Notes under the pieces: generated by a model | Database searches by the model: none | What the model was told of the DNA's origin: nothing | The model's input: the letters and a program-made list of their open reading frames with translations, nothing else | Shown: in pieces, positions 9,358 to 19,031 of the stretch | How positions within the stretch are numbered: the first letter of the stretch is position 1 | Layout of the letters: every line of letters begins with the position of its first letter | Made by a program: the position numbers and the translations under genes | From: Synechococcus sp. A10-1-5-1 | Lineage (GTDB): Bacteria; Cyanobacteriota; Cyanobacteriia; PCC-6307; Cyanobiaceae | NCBI RefSeq assembly: GCF_023115425.1 | Contig: NZ_CP096032.1 | Span: 496,001 to 560,000 of the forward strand | Reading direction: 5' to 3' | DNA length: 64,000 bases

Positions 9358-10063
9358 GCTGCTCCTGGTTGGCGTAGGCCTCCTCCTCCAGCAACCGCTG
9401 CTCCCGTGAGGCCTTGGCATAGAGGGGTTGCTGCAAGTGGCGGCGACCTGACGCGCTCAGGCTGCGGCTCAGGCCCAGCAACCGCGGCCTGGCGTAGAGC
9501 GATCCGCCTTTGCAGCTCTGGGCCACATGGATCGCTTCGTGGTTTAGGACCCGCGCGAAATTGACCGTCCCCTTGGAGGCGACATCCGGACGCAAGCGCA
9601 ACTCACCGCGACGCGGATTCCACTCACCGGCTGCTCCCTTTTGCTTGGGTTGCCGCACCACCAGCACCACGCCGCTGCGCTCCAGCTGCTCTAAGAGCAA
9701 TGCAATCGCCTCGCGCTCGGTCCGGTAGCTGGGCGGATGGGCCATCAGCTGCCGCAACTGCACCGTGGACAACGGCTTCTCCCCAAGCCGGCGCCTGTAG
9801 GTAATCCGCTGGCCCCCGCTTGGGAGGCGCTCCACCCTCGGCCGCCAAAGCAGATCTGCCCGATCCAGCCAATCAAATAACGGCCGCTGACTGGAGGCTG
9901 TCAGTTGCCAATTGAGGGGCAAGGCCAAGGGCGCCTCAGCATCGGTGCTGCTGGCCTGGGCCACGTCCTCCTGGAGCGGCTTGGCGTCACGCTGCAGCCA
10001 ACTCAAGCCAGCGCCGGCCAGGAGAAGAACCGCCAACGACAGCCACAGAGGGCTCCCTCGCAT
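9311..10063 (-). CDS. Membrane-anchored HExxH putative metallopeptidase
   Basis: 250 residues. The N-terminus has a single hydrophobic segment (about 5-22), a signal anchor or signal peptide, so the rest probably faces the periplasm or lumen. The zinc-peptidase motif is in [11 protein letters not shown]175, E176, H179; a glutamate run (EEEAYANQ, 226-228) could give the third ligand, as in gluzincins. I do not recognise a named family. A C-rich segment beside the motif (AQSCKG) is unusual. It is convergent with the preceding gene, overlapping it by 47 bp, and divergent from mfd with only about 65 bases between starts. Confidence 0.72.
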   Translation of the reverse strand: MRGSPLWLSLAVLLLAGAGLSWLQRDAKPLQEDVAQASSTDAEAPLALPLNWQLTASSQRPLFDWLDRADLLWRPRVERLPSGGQRITYRRRLGEKPLSTVQLRQLMAHPPSYRTEREAIALLLEQLERSGVVLVVRQPKQKGAAGEWNPRRGELRLRPDVASKGTVNFARVLNHEAIHVAQSCKGGSLYARPRLLGLSRSLSASGRRHLQQPLYAKASREQRLLEEEAYANQEQLNLGWELLARHCRSQ

Positions 10064-10128
10064 TGCTGCAGCCGGCCTCGGGACCTCTCCATTGTCTTGC
10101 CAAGATGGTCAGCTGTGCTTTGAGCCCC

Positions 10129-13100
10129 ATGCCCCTCTCCGCCCTGGTGCGCCAACTGCAGCAGGTGCCCCTCAGTGGAGAGGTCCTGCAGCGGTGTGGC
10201 CGGGACGAGCGGCTACGGCTATCCGGCGCAGGACGAGGAGCCCGTGCCTTGATCAGCAGTGTCCTGGCCAGCTGCGCTGAGGCTCCGCTGCTGGTGGTGG
10301 TTCCCACCCTGGAGGAAGCCGGACGCTGGGCGGCCCTCCTGGAGCTGATGGGCTGGGGTAGCGCCCAGCTGTATCCCACCAGCGAGGGCAGCCCCTACGA
10401 ACCCTTTGATCCCACCAGCGAGATCACCTGGGGACAACTGCAGGTCCTCAGCGAACTCCTGGATGCCGGTAGCCGCTGCGCCATCGTCGCCACGGAACGA
10501 TCCCTGCAGCCTCACCTACCGCCGCCGGCGGCCCTGCAAGCCCAGTGCCTCAGCCTGCGCAAAGGGGATGAATTTGATCTCGAGGCCCTCGGTGAAACCC
10601 TGACCCGGCTCGGCTACGAGCGGGTCACGAGCATCGAGCAGGAGGGCAGCTGGAGCCGCCGCGGCGACATCGTCGACGTCTTTCCGGTCAGCTCAGAACT
10701 CCCCGTTCGACTCGAGTTTTTTGGCGAAGAGCTGGAGAAACTGCGGGAATTCGACCCCGCCAGCCAACGCTCCCTCGATCCCATCGAGGTGGTGCGGCTC
10801 ACCCCCAGCGGCTACGGCCCCCTCATTGCCGACGCCCTGCGCGAGGGAATGCCGGAGGGCCTCGATCAGCTGCTCAGCCCCGAGGCCACCGAGCAACTGC
10901 TGGAGGGGGGAACACCGGAGGGGATGCGACGGCTGATGGGCCTGGCCTGGAGCGAGCCTGCTTCCCTGCTGGATTACCTACCCGAAGGAACCCTGATCGC
11001 CATCGATGAGCGGCGCCATTGCCTCTCCCACGGCCAGCAGTGGTTCGACCATGCCATCGAGCATCACGCTGAAGTCAGCGCGGAGCTTGGCGTCGAGCTG
11101 CCGGCCGTGCTCCACCGCAGCCCCGAGGAGGCCCTGGCCGCCGCTGAGGGCTTCCAAGGGTTTGACCTGGCGGAACTCCAGGAAAGCGACAACCACCCCA
11201 ACAACTTCGACCTCTCCAGCCGGCCCGTTCCGGCCTACCCCAACCAATTCGGCAAGCTCGCCGAGCTGATCAAAGGCTTCCAGAAGGACAAGGCCCGGGT
11301 CTGGCTGCTCTCCGCCCAGCCCAGCCGCGCCGTAGCCCTACTCGAGGAACACGACTGCATCAGTCGCTTCGTCCCGAACCCGGCCGATCACCCAGCGATC
11401 GATCGGCTGATCGAGCAGAACACCCCCGTCGCCCTCAAGACCAAGGGCACCGCCGAACTCGAGGGTCTGCAATTGCCGGCCTGGAAGTTGGCGTTGATCA
11501 CCGACCGGGAATTCTTCGGGCAACACTCCCTGGCGGCGAGTGGCTACGTCCGCCGCCGGCGCAAGGCAGCCAGCCGGACGGTGGATCCCAACAAGATGCG
11601 TCCGGGGGATTTCGTGGTGCACCGCAACCACGGCATCGGCAAATTCCTCAAGCTCGAGAAGCTGGCGATTGGCAACGAGGCCCGCGATTACCTCGTCGTT
11701 CAATACGCCGATGGCCTACTGCGGGTCGCCGCGGACCAGCTGGGCAGCCTCGGTCGATACCGGGCCACCAGCGACAACCCCCCAGATCTCAACCGGATGG
11801 GGGGGACCGCCTGGAACAAGGCCAAAGAGCGTGCGCGCAAGGCCGTGCGCAAGGTGGCCCTCGATCTGGTCAAGCTCTACGCCGAACGGCACAAGGCTCC
11901 GGGCTTCGCCTTCCCGGTCGATGGCCCCTGGCAGAACGAACTCGAGGATTCCTTCCCGTACGAGCCCACACCGGATCAGGTCAAGGCCATTTCCGATGTC
12001 AAACGGGACATGGAGCAACCCCAGCCCATGGACCGACTGGTCTGCGGCGATGTGGGCTTCGGCAAAACCGAGGTGGCGATCCGGGCGATCTTCAAGGCCG
12101 TGACCGCCGGTAAGCAGGTGGCGATGCTCGCCCCGACAACCGTTCTGGCGCAGCAGCACTGGCGTTCGCTCTCCGAGCGCTTTGCCCCCTATCCGATCAA
12201 GGTCAGCTTGCTGAATCGCTTCCGCACCACCAGTGAGCGCAAGGTGATCCAAGAGGGGCTCGGCGAGGGCACCGTCGACGTGGTCGTCGGCACCCACCAA
12301 CTCCTGGGCAAGGGCACCCAATTCAAGGAACTGGGACTGCTCGTGGTGGATGAAGAGCAGCGCTTTGGCGTCAACCAGAAGGAAAAGATCAAGGCCCTGC
12401 GCAAGGACGTCGACGTCCTGACCCTCTCGGCAACCCCGATCCCGCGAACCCTCTACATGAGCCTCTCGGGGGTGCGCGAGATGAGCCTGATCACCACCCC
12501 CCCGCCGCTGCGCCGTCCGATCAAGACGCACCTGGCGGCCCTGGATGAAGAAGCGGTACGCAGTGCCATCCGCCAGGAACTCGATCGTGGCGGTCAAATC
12601 TTCTATGTGGTCCCTCGGGTGGAGGGCATCGAAGAGGTGGCCGAAGGGCTGCGGCAGATGATCCCCGGCCTACGGCTCCTGGTCGCCCACGGTCAAATGG
12701 CGGAAGGCGAACTGGAGAGCGCCATGGTGGCCTTCAACGCCGGCGAGGCGGACCTGATGCTCTGCACCACGATCGTGGAGAGCGGCCTGGACATTCCTCG
12801 GGTCAACACGATCCTGATTGAGGACGCCCACAAGTTCGGCCTCGCCCAGCTCTACCAGCTGCGGGGTCGCGTGGGCCGCAGCGGCATCCAGGCCCACGCC
12901 TGGCTCTTCTATCCAGGGGACGCCTCCCTCAGCGATGCGGCACGGCAGCGCCTGCGCGCCATTCAGGAATTTGCGCAGCTGGGCAGCGGCTACCAACTGG
13001 CCATGCGCGACATGGAGATCCGCGGGGTGGGCAACCTGCTGGGGGTCGAGCAGAGCGGCCAGATGGAGACCATCGGTTTTGACCTCTATATGGAGATGCT

Positions 13101-13680
13101 CCAGGAATCCCTGGCGGAAATCCAGGGCCAGGACATCCCCGCGGTGGATGACACGCAGATCGACCTGCAGCTCACCGCCTTCATCCCCGGCGACTGGATC
13201 AGCGACAACGACGAGAAGATGGCCGCCTATCGCGCCGCGGCCGACTGCAGCAGCCCCGATGGGCTGCTGCAACTCGCAGCCGACTGGGTGGATCGCTATG
13301 GCGCGATCCCCGCGCCGGTCATCTCCCTGCTGCAGCTGATGGAGCTCAAGCTGCTGGCCAAGCGCTGTGGCTTCTCGCGGATCAAGCCCGAGAAACCCAA
13401 CATTGCGCTGGAAACGCCCATGGAGGAGCCGGCCTTCCGCCTGCTGCGCCAGGGATTGCCCCAGCACCTCCATGGCCGACTGGTCTACCAGGCCGGTTCG
13501 GGCAGTACAGCCAAGGTCTTGGCCCGGGGCCTTGGGGTCCTGCCCATGGAGAAGCAGGTGGAGGAGCTCATGAACTGGCTCAAGCAGATGGTCGAGCAGA
13601 TCCCTGGTGCCGATGGCCTCACGGAAGCCCAGCGAGCCGAGCAGCTCAAAGCCAAAAACGAGGCGGTGCTGGCGGTCTAA
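10129..13680 (+). CDS. mfd: Transcription-repair coupling factor
   Basis: 1183 residues from ATG 10129. Mfd removes RNA polymerase stalled at DNA lesions and recruits UvrA. Domains in order: N-terminal UvrB-like module (from about 100), RNA-polymerase-interacting CarD-like domain (from 486, [19 protein letters not shown]), RecG-like translocase with Walker A GDVGFGKT (640-647) and DEEQ box (741-744), then the TRCF domain. The open frame extends upstream to TTG at 10063. The later ATG was chosen because homologues begin close to [10 protein letters not shown] and the extension overlaps the divergent gene's start region; ATG 10087-10107 area also offers an alternative. No UvrABC gene is adjacent. 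Confidence 0.96.
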   Translation: MPLSALVRQLQQVPLSGEVLQRCGRDERLRLSGAGRGARALISSVLASCAEAPLLVVVPTLEEAGRWAALLELMGWGSAQLYPTSEGSPYEPFDPTSEITWGQLQVLSELLDAGSRCAIVATERSLQPHLPPPAALQAQCLSLRKGDEFDLEALGETLTRLGYERVTSIEQEGSWSRRGDIVDVFPVSSELPVRLEFFGEELEKLREFDPASQRSLDPIEVVRLTPSGYGPLIADALREGMPEGLDQLLSPEATEQLLEGGTPEGMRRLMGLAWSEPASLLDYLPEGTLIAIDERRHCLSHGQQWFDHAIEHHAEVSAELGVELPAVLHRSPEEALAAAEGFQGFDLAELQESDNHPNNFDLSSRPVPAYPNQFGKLAELIKGFQKDKARVWLLSAQPSRAVALLEEHDCISRFVPNPADHPAIDRLIEQNTPVALKTKGTAELEGLQLPAWKLALITDREFFGQHSLAASGYVRRRRKAASRTVDPNKMRPGDFVVHRNHGIGKFLKLEKLAIGNEARDYLVVQYADGLLRVAADQLGSLGRYRATSDNPPDLNRMGGTAWNKAKERARKAVRKVALDLVKLYAERHKAPGFAFPVDGPWQNELEDSFPYEPTPDQVKAISDVKRDMEQPQPMDRLVCGDVGFGKTEVAIRAIFKAVTAGKQVAMLAPTTVLAQQHWRSLSERFAPYPIKVSLLNRFRTTSERKVIQEGLGEGTVDVVVGTHQLLGKGTQFKELGLLVVDEEQRFGVNQKEKIKALRKDVDVLTLSATPIPRTLYMSLSGVREMSLITTPPPLRRPIKTHLAALDEEAVRSAIRQELDRGGQIFYVVPRVEGIEEVAEGLRQMIPGLRLLVAHGQMAEGELESAMVAFNAGEADLMLCTTIVESGLDIPRVNTILIEDAHKFGLAQLYQLRGRVGRSGIQAHAWLFYPGDASLSDAARQRLRAIQEFAQLGSGYQLAMRDMEIRGVGNLLGVEQSGQMETIGFDLYMEMLQESLAEIQGQDIPAVDDTQIDLQLTAFIPGDWISDNDEKMAAYRAAADCSSPDGLLQLAADWVDRYGAIPAPVISLLQLMELKLLAKRCGFSRIKPEKPNIALETPMEEPAFRLLRQGLPQHLHGRLVYQAGSGSTAKVLARGLGVLPMEKQVEELMNWLKQMVEQIPGADGLTEAQRAEQLKAKNEAVLAV

Positions 13681-13718
13681 GCCAACTGGGCCCCAAAGAT
13701 GAGCGCCCAGCGCAAAAG

Positions 13719-13750
13719 TCCGTTACAATTCGGTGAAGCAATGTAACGGA
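13719..13750 (+). promoter_or_regulatory. 9-bp inverted repeat with HLR1-like half site
   Basis: TCCGTTACA (13719-13727) and TGTAACGGA (13742-13750) form a perfect 9-bp inverted repeat with a 14-base spacer, ending 5 bases before the ATG at 13756. The left arm plus the next bases reads GTTACAAT, which fits the published half-site (G/T)TTACA(T/A)(T/A) bound by the cyanobacterial regulator RpaB. TACAAT inside it also resembles a -10 box, though no good -35 is seen. It could be a DNA operator or an RNA hairpin in the leader; the sequence alone does not decide. Confidence 0.45.
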
Positions 13751-13755
13751 CACTC

Positions 13756-13944
13756 ATGGGTCCCGGCCTCGGCGAAGTCATCGACCTCAGCACCGGCTTC
13801 GGCGGTGGCCTGAGCTTGATCTCCGGACTCATCAGCATGGTGGCCTTGGGTGTCTATGCCGTGCTCCAGTCGGACACCGGCAATGACGACGACGACTCCA
13901 CCCCTGGTGGCGGACTTATGCAACCGGTCGGAAGCGGCGCCTGA
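13756..13944 (+). CDS. Small membrane protein with acidic tail
   Basis: 62 residues. A glycine-rich N-terminus (LSTGFGGG) leads into one hydrophobic segment (about 19-38, LSLISGLISMVALGVYAVLQ), followed by an acidic run (NDDDD) and a glycine-rich end. It looks like a single-span small membrane protein of picocyanobacteria; function unknown. It stands alone between mfd and ctpA with its own palindromic leader and a good terminator 27 bases after its stop, so it is probably a separately regulated monocistronic gene. Confidence 0.72.
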   Translation: MGPGLGEVIDLSTGFGGGLSLISGLISMVALGVYAVLQSDTGNDDDDSTPGGGLMQPVGSGA

Positions 13945-13970
13945 ACTCAACGCCCTAGAGCCTTCTCTTC

Positions 13971-13999
13971 AGCCCGCGGCCCATGCCGTGGGCTTTTTT
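13971..13999 (+). terminator. Rho-independent terminator
   Basis: Stem AGCCCGCGG (13971-13979) with CCGTGGGCT (13986-13994), nine pairs including one G-U, six-base loop, then a run of six T. Follows the 62-residue membrane protein gene. Confidence 0.88.
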
Positions 14000-14022
14000 G
14001 CGATCGCCTGTAGTGATCTCGC

Positions 14023-15375
14023 CTAGTGAACCGGCGCCGCCAGCGCCGCAGGCACATTGGCACTGGCGGGGTTGTAGGTCCGCGACTTGGTCAGGGTGTT
14101 AGCGGCCTTCACCTGCTTAAGGAGAGTGGACTCAGCCACGCGGTACTGACTGTCCTTCTGCGTTCCCAGATCCTCCAGCCGCAGGGATTGGATCTCGCGG
14201 GCGCTCAGCTTGGCGCGCACATCAGGATCAATCCCATGCTTGTGGATATCTCGGCCGCTTGGGGTGAGGTACTTCGCGATGGTGACGGTCATCCCCGAAC
14301 CATCAATCAGGCCGCGAACCGACTGCACCAGGCCCTTACCGAAGGTTGTCTCACCCACCAAGACCGCTCGATGGTTGTCCTGTAGGGCACCGGAGAGGAT
14401 TTCACTGGCACTGGCTGAGCCTTCATTGACCAGCACCACCAGAGGACGCTCGGTCAAGGCACGACCAACAGCCCGCTTGGTGTCTTGGATGCCGTCTCGG
14501 GTCTTGGTGGAGACGATCACACCTTCATTGAGCAACTGACGGGCGATCGTGATGCTGGCCACCAGCAGACCGCCGGGGTTGCTGCGTAGATCCAGCACAT
14601 ACCCCTGGACCTGCTGCTTCTCCAGATCCTTCAACGCCTTCGCCATGTCCTTGGCGGCATTGGCGTTGAACTGCTTCAGGCGGATGTAACCAATCTTGGT
14701 GCCATCGGCACTGGTATTGACCTGGGTATCGACCGCATGGAGCTCGATCCGTGCCCGCACAAGGGGGGTGTCCAGCAGCTTCCCGTTGCGGCGCAGCTGC
14801 AAGGTCACGGTGCTGCCCGCCTTGCCACGAATCAGCTTGACCGCATCCTCGGTCGTCATCCCCTTTGTGCTCTTGCCATCGATGGCGGTGATGACGTCCT
14901 TGGGCATCACACCGGCGCGGGAGGCCGGAGACCCTTCAATCGGACTGACGACCGTCAGCTCTTTGGTGTCCTTGTCAAGGCTCAGCTGGATCCCAACCCC
15001 GGAGAGCTCCCCCGAGGTATCGATCTGCATCTCCTTGAACTCACGCGGATCAAGGAAGCGCGTGTAGGGGTCGTCGAGGGTGGCCAACATCCCTCGGATC
15101 GCCTCGTAGCTCTCCTTGGTGCTGCCATAACTCTTGGAGAGCACCTGACGACGCAGGTCTTTCCATCGATCCGAGGTGTATTTGCCGTTGGTATCGAGAT
15201 AGTCCCGAAAGACGATCTGCCAGGTCTGGTCAATGACTTCCTTCGGGCTATCGCTCACCAGCGATGCCGCACTGGGCAGCAACAACGGCGGCAAAGAGAT
15301 GGCACCAACGGCACCGGCACCGGCCAGAACAAGCAGGGCACGATGACGGGTGCGGAGGCCGCGTGGCTGGGTCAT
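14023..15375 (-). CDS. ctpA: C-terminal processing peptidase (S41), CtpA type
   Basis: 450 residues from ATG 15375. CtpA-type proteases act in the lumen/periplasm; in oxygenic phototrophs CtpA trims the D1 precursor of photosystem II. An N-terminal hydrophobic segment (about 12-36) is an export signal. A PDZ domain (about 125-200, SGVGIQLS...VVSPIEGSPASRAGV) precedes the catalytic domain with S322 in NEGSASASE and K347 in TFGKG, spaced 25 residues apart as in plant D1 protease. Cyanobacteria often have several Ctp paralogues, and I cannot tell which one this is from sequence alone. It lies 100 bases downstream of ispG on the same strand. Confidence 0.88.
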   Translation of the reverse strand: MTQPRGLRTRHRALLVLAGAGAVGAISLPPLLLPSAASLVSDSPKEVIDQTWQIVFRDYLDTNGKYTSDRWKDLRRQVLSKSYGSTKESYEAIRGMLATLDDPYTRFLDPREFKEMQIDTSGELSGVGIQLSLDKDTKELTVVSPIEGSPASRAGVMPKDVITAIDGKSTKGMTTEDAVKLIRGKAGSTVTLQLRRNGKLLDTPLVRARIELHAVDTQVNTSADGTKIGYIRLKQFNANAAKDMAKALKDLEKQQVQGYVLDLRSNPGGLLVASITIARQLLNEGVIVSTKTRDGIQDTKRAVGRALTERPLVVLVNEGSASASEILSGALQDNHRAVLVGETTFGKGLVQSVRGLIDGSGMTVTIAKYLTPSGRDIHKHGIDPDVRAKLSAREIQSLRLEDLGTQKDSQYRVAESTLLKQVKAANTLTKSRTYNPASANVPAALAAPVH

Positions 15376-15475
15376 CAATGCGCTCCTGACAGGGGAGATT
15401 TCTTCAAATTAGCTCCAGTTTCCCAACCTCAGTTGGCGTGAAAACCGGAGAAATCTGAGGGTTAGCCGAGGTCCC

Positions 15476-16699
15476 TTAAGGATCGACCCAACGGCCGTCT
15501 TCCTTGATCAAGGCAATCAAGGCATCCACGCCCTCAGCCTCCGAAACGCGGCGAATCTCATCGCGGCCGCGATACAGGGCAATCACCCCTGGGGTTTTGC
15601 CGACATAGCCGTAATCGGCATCAGCCATCTCACCAGGACCGTTGACGATGCAACCCATCACGGCAATGTCCAGACCCGTGAGGTGTGCCGTCGCGTTCCG
15701 CACCTTGTTGAGCACATCCTCCAGGTTGAACAGGGTGCGTCCGCAGCTGGGGCAGCTGACGTACTCAACCATGGTCTTACGCAGACCCAGGGACTGAAGA
15801 ATCGAGTAGCAGACAGGAATCTCTTTCTCCGGGGCCTCGGTCAGCGACACCCGAATCGTGTCCCCCAGGCCATCGGCCAGCAGGGTGGCAATGCCGGCGG
15901 TGCTCTTGATGCGGCCGTAGTCCCCATCTCCGGCCTCGGTCACGCCCAGGTGCAAGGGGTAGTTGAAACCTTCGGCATCCATCCGATCGGCCATCATCCG
16001 GTAGGCGGCCAACATCACCGGTGCCCGTGAGGCCTTCATCGACACCACGATGTTGTGGTAGTCGAGGCGATCACAAATTCGGATGAACTCCAGGGCGCTC
16101 TCCACCATCCCAAGGGGTGTGTCGCCGTAGGTGAACAACATCCGCTCCGCCAGGGAGCCATGGTTCACGCCGATGCGCAGCGCCTTGTCCTGTGCCTTCA
16201 GCAGGCTGACCAGGGGCTCAAAGGTCTCAGTGATTCGATCACCGATCTGAGCGATTTCGTCAGGTGTGAATTCGGTCCGATTCGGATCAGGCTTGTCGAA
16301 AACGAACAAACCCGGGTTGATTCGAACCTTGTCGACATGGTTCGCCACTTCCAGGGCGATCTTCATGCCGTTGTGGTGGACGTCCGCCACCAGGGGGACC
16401 GGCTGATAGCTGTCCTCCAGGCGTTTGCGGATCTCGCCCATCGCCTTGGCATGGGCCAAGGAGGGCACGGTGACGCGGACGATTTCACAGCCCGCTTCGT
16501 GCAGGCGGCGAATGCCCGCGGTTGCACCCTCGATATCGAGCGTGTCCTCGTTGATCATCGACTGCACCACGACGGGGTGCTCGCTTCCGATCCAGAGGTC
16601 ACCAACGCGAACGCTGCGGGTCTTGCGGCGGCGGATGACCGTGTCGTAACGGGAGGACAGCTGCCCCGCCTCGGGCGTTGCGATTGAGGAGGCAGTCAT
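15476..16699 (-). CDS. ispG: 4-hydroxy-3-methylbut-2-enyl diphosphate synthase
   Basis: 407 residues from ATG 16699. IspG makes HMBPP from MEcPP in the penultimate step of the MEP isoprenoid pathway, using a [4Fe-4S] cluster; in cyanobacteria the reductant is ferredoxin. The cluster cysteines are in [16 protein letters not shown] and [10 protein letters not shown], with the conserved DADYGYVG after. The N-terminal TIM barrel includes RVTVPS and PLVADVHHN. The frame is open 26 codons further upstream, but the extension has no family resemblance and would overlap the glycosylase stop. Confidence 0.96.
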   Translation of the reverse strand: MTASSIATPEAGQLSSRYDTVIRRRKTRSVRVGDLWIGSEHPVVVQSMINEDTLDIEGATAGIRRLHEAGCEIVRVTVPSLAHAKAMGEIRKRLEDSYQPVPLVADVHHNGMKIALEVANHVDKVRINPGLFVFDKPDPNRTEFTPDEIAQIGDRITETFEPLVSLLKAQDKALRIGVNHGSLAERMLFTYGDTPLGMVESALEFIRICDRLDYHNIVVSMKASRAPVMLAAYRMMADRMDAEGFNYPLHLGVTEAGDGDYGRIKSTAGIATLLADGLGDTIRVSLTEAPEKEIPVCYSILQSLGLRKTMVEYVSCPSCGRTLFNLEDVLNKVRNATAHLTGLDIAVMGCIVNGPGEMADADYGYVGKTPGVIALYRGRDEIRRVSEAEGVDALIALIKEDGRWVDP

Positions 16700-16736
16700 G
16701 GCAGCAGCGTTGGGCAGGCCGAGTGGGCCAAGCCTG

Positions 16737-17336
16737 TCACAACGGAGCGTCCAATTGGGCCAAGCGGCGCTGCACATCCTGCAGGTCCTGCCAGGTGAGC
16801 CACTTGGGGGCCCCCCGCTCCTTTGAGGGATTCCGCAACAAATAGGAGGGATGGAAGACCGGCATCAACCAGCGGCCTTCCCACTGGCGCCACTGACCGC
16901 GGATCTTGGTCATCCCGCCCTTAATTCCCAGGAGGCCCTCCACGGCTGTCGCCCCGGCCAAGAGGATCACCGCCGGATCCACAAGGGCGATCTGACGGTC
17001 TAACCAGGGCTTACACGACGCCATCTCGAGGGCCGTGGGCTTGCGGTTCTCCGGTGGACGGCACTTCACGATGTTGCAGACATAGGCATCGCGATTGCTG
17101 TCGATGCCCACGCTCTCGAGCATTCGATCCAGCAGTTGGCCCGAGCGACCGACAAACGGCTGACCCTGCTCGTCCTCCTGGGCACCCGGACCCTCACCAA
17201 TCACCATCAGGCGCGCCTGGGGGTTCCCGCGACTCACCACCACCTGGGTACGGCTTGTGCCCAACTTGCACAGGCGGCAACCGTCACAGGTCTCCGCCAA
17301 GGCCGCCAAGTCCTGCTCGAGGGAGGTGGCAGTCAT
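16737..17336 (-). CDS. Uracil-DNA glycosylase, family 4 (Fe-S)
   Basis: 199 residues from ATG 17336. Removes uracil from DNA in base excision repair. The family 4 signature is complete: [17 protein letters not shown] (catalytic/uracil-binding block, 47-63), HPSYLL near the C-terminus, and cluster cysteines C20, C23, C92 and C108 with spacings like those of the Thermus enzyme. It begins 10 bases after the VOC gene and precedes ispG by 37 bases on the same strand. The 11-codon longer frame to 17369 would overlap the VOC gene's end and is less likely. Confidence 0.9.
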   Translation of the reverse strand: MTATSLEQDLAALAETCDGCRLCKLGTSRTQVVVSRGNPQARLMVIGEGPGAQEDEQGQPFVGRSGQLLDRMLESVGIDSNRDAYVCNIVKCRPPENRKPTALEMASCKPWLDRQIALVDPAVILLAGATAVEGLLGIKGGMTKIRGQWRQWEGRWLMPVFHPSYLLRNPSKERGAPKWLTWQDLQDVQRRLAQLDAPL

Positions 17337-17346
17337 GGCGATGCAA

Positions 17347-17736
17347 TCACTCGCCTGCCTCTCTAGCAATCAGCAGCAGGGCATTGCCTTCGGGATCGTT
17401 CAACCAGGCCTCCCAGCCAAAGGGCTCCTGGCGCGTGGGCTCCACCAACTGGGCCCCATGCTCTTGAGCCCGGGCGACCGCTGTGCTCAGTGCCAGCTCA
17501 CCGCCCAGAAGATGGATGGCCAAGGCCAGACGTCCGCGCTGCCGCGGCAGGGGCCTGGAGCGACTCGGGGCATAGATCTCAAGCCACCCTGAGCCAGGCA
17601 GCGGCACCCTCCAATGGGTCTGGCTCAACCCCCGCTGCACTCCAGCGCCGCTGACGGCGCCGTAGAAGCGGGCCAGGGATGCAGGCTCATCGGCCGCCAA
17701 CACCAGGCCAACGGACGGGGGTGGCTGTGAAGACAT
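17347..17736 (-). CDS. VOC-superfamily (glyoxalase-like) protein
   Basis: 129 residues from ATG 17736. The fold is suggested by paired beta-alpha-beta units: VGLVLAADEPASLARFYGAVSGA at the start and FGWEAWLNDPEGNALLLI at the end, the standard VOC termini. Substrate unknown; family members include glyoxalases, dioxygenases and resistance proteins. The open frame runs 79 codons further upstream, but that part crosses the intergenic region and overlaps the divergent aminotransferase, so it was rejected. Confidence 0.78.
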   Translation of the reverse strand: MSSQPPPSVGLVLAADEPASLARFYGAVSGAGVQRGLSQTHWRVPLPGSGWLEIYAPSRSRPLPRQRGRLALAIHLLGGELALSTAVARAQEHGAQLVEPTRQEPFGWEAWLNDPEGNALLLIAREAGE

Positions 17737-17818
17737 CGGATGAGGGGCCCAGCATGCGGCAGGATGCACAGCATCACCGGTAAGCCGCAAGGCGTTACCC
17801 CCTGACGTCGCTGCTCGA

Positions 17819-18997
17819 ATGCCGCGCCCGTTGAAACTCTCCGCCCGGGCCGAAGCGCTGCAGCCTTCGTTGACGCTGGCCATCGCCGCCCGCGCCAAGG
17901 CATTGAAGGCCGAAGGACGCGATATCTGCAGCCTGAGCGCTGGCGAACCGGACTTTGACACCCCAGCTTTCATTCGGGAGGCCGCGGCCCAGGCCCTTGA
18001 GAGTGGTTTAACCCGCTACGGTCCCGCCGCCGGCGAGCCGGCCCTGCGAGAGGCCATCGCCCAAAAGTTGACCAAGGAGAACCACGTCCCCACCAGCGCC
18101 GGTGACGTGCTGGTGACCAACGGCGGTAAGCAGGCGCTCTACAACCTCTTTCAGGTGCTGCTGGAGCCCGGAGACGAGCTGCTCCTGCCGGCTCCCTACT
18201 GGCTCAGCTACCCAGAGATGGCCCGATTGGCTGGGGCCTCGGTCCGATTCATCACCAGCTCCGCAGCGGAAGGTTTCCGACTCGACCCAGAGCGACTGGA
18301 GGCGGCCATCACACCAGCCAGCAAGTTGCTGGTCCTCAACAGCCCGGGCAATCCCACGGGGATGGTGCTCAGCCGCAGCGACCTCGAGGCGATCGCCGAG
18401 GTGCTGCGCCGCCATCCACAAGTCGCGGTGGTCTGCGACGAGATCTACGAATTTCTCTTGGCCCCCGGCCACAGCCATCACAGCTTCGCGGCCGTCGCTC
18501 CGGACCTGGCAGATCGGGTCTTCACGGTCAATGGCTTTGCCAAGGGCTGGGCGATGACGGGTTGGAGGATTGGTTGGCTCGCCGGCAACAGCGCCGCCCT
18601 GAAGGCCGCTAGCGCTCTGCAAAGCCAGAGCACGAGCAATGTCTGCACCTTTGCCCAATACGGCGCTCTGGCTGCTGTGACGGGCTCCCGCGAGTGCATC
18701 CAGACCATGGCGGCCCAGTTCAGCCATCGACGGGAGTTGCTCAGCGATGGTCTCCAGGCCATCGAAGGCGTCCAACTGCTTCCGCCCCAGGGGGCCTTCT
18801 ATGCCTTCCCGAACATCAGCAGCACAGGCCTGGACTCGATGACCTTCTGCGAGCGCCTGCTTGATGAGCAGGGTTTGGCCGTAGTGCCTGGTGGCGCCTT
18901 TGGCGACAACGACTGCATTCGCCTCTCCTGCGCCGCCTCCGACGCCACCATCCAGGACGGCCTGGCCAGGCTGCAGCGTTTTATCGAGACCCTCTAG
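17819..18997 (+). CDS. Class I PLP-dependent aminotransferase (aspartate-type)
   Basis: 392 residues. Fold type I aminotransferase: NGGKQALYNLFQ (cofactor phosphate loop), NSPGNPTG (substrate-binding asparagine), CDEIYEFL, and the PLP lysine K242 in NGFAKGWAMTGWRIGW; RLSCA near the C-terminus holds the carboxylate-binding arginine. It resembles cyanobacterial aspartate or prephenate aminotransferases; which substrate it uses cannot be decided by eye. The 82 bases to the divergent VOC gene should carry both promoters. The importer genes follow after 34 bases, close enough to share its transcript. Confidence 0.9.
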   Translation: MPRPLKLSARAEALQPSLTLAIAARAKALKAEGRDICSLSAGEPDFDTPAFIREAAAQALESGLTRYGPAAGEPALREAIAQKLTKENHVPTSAGDVLVTNGGKQALYNLFQVLLEPGDELLLPAPYWLSYPEMARLAGASVRFITSSAAEGFRLDPERLEAAITPASKLLVLNSPGNPTGMVLSRSDLEAIAEVLRRHPQVAVVCDEIYEFLLAPGHSHHSFAAVAPDLADRVFTVNGFAKGWAMTGWRIGWLAGNSAALKAASALQSQSTSNVCTFAQYGALAAVTGSRECIQTMAAQFSHRRELLSDGLQAIEGVQLLPPQGAFYAFPNISSTGLDSMTFCERLLDEQGLAVVPGGAFGDNDCIRLSCAASDATIQDGLARLQRFIETL

Positions 18998-19031
18998 GGG
19001 GAAAATCAGGGATTGCACTGCACTCCCTTCA

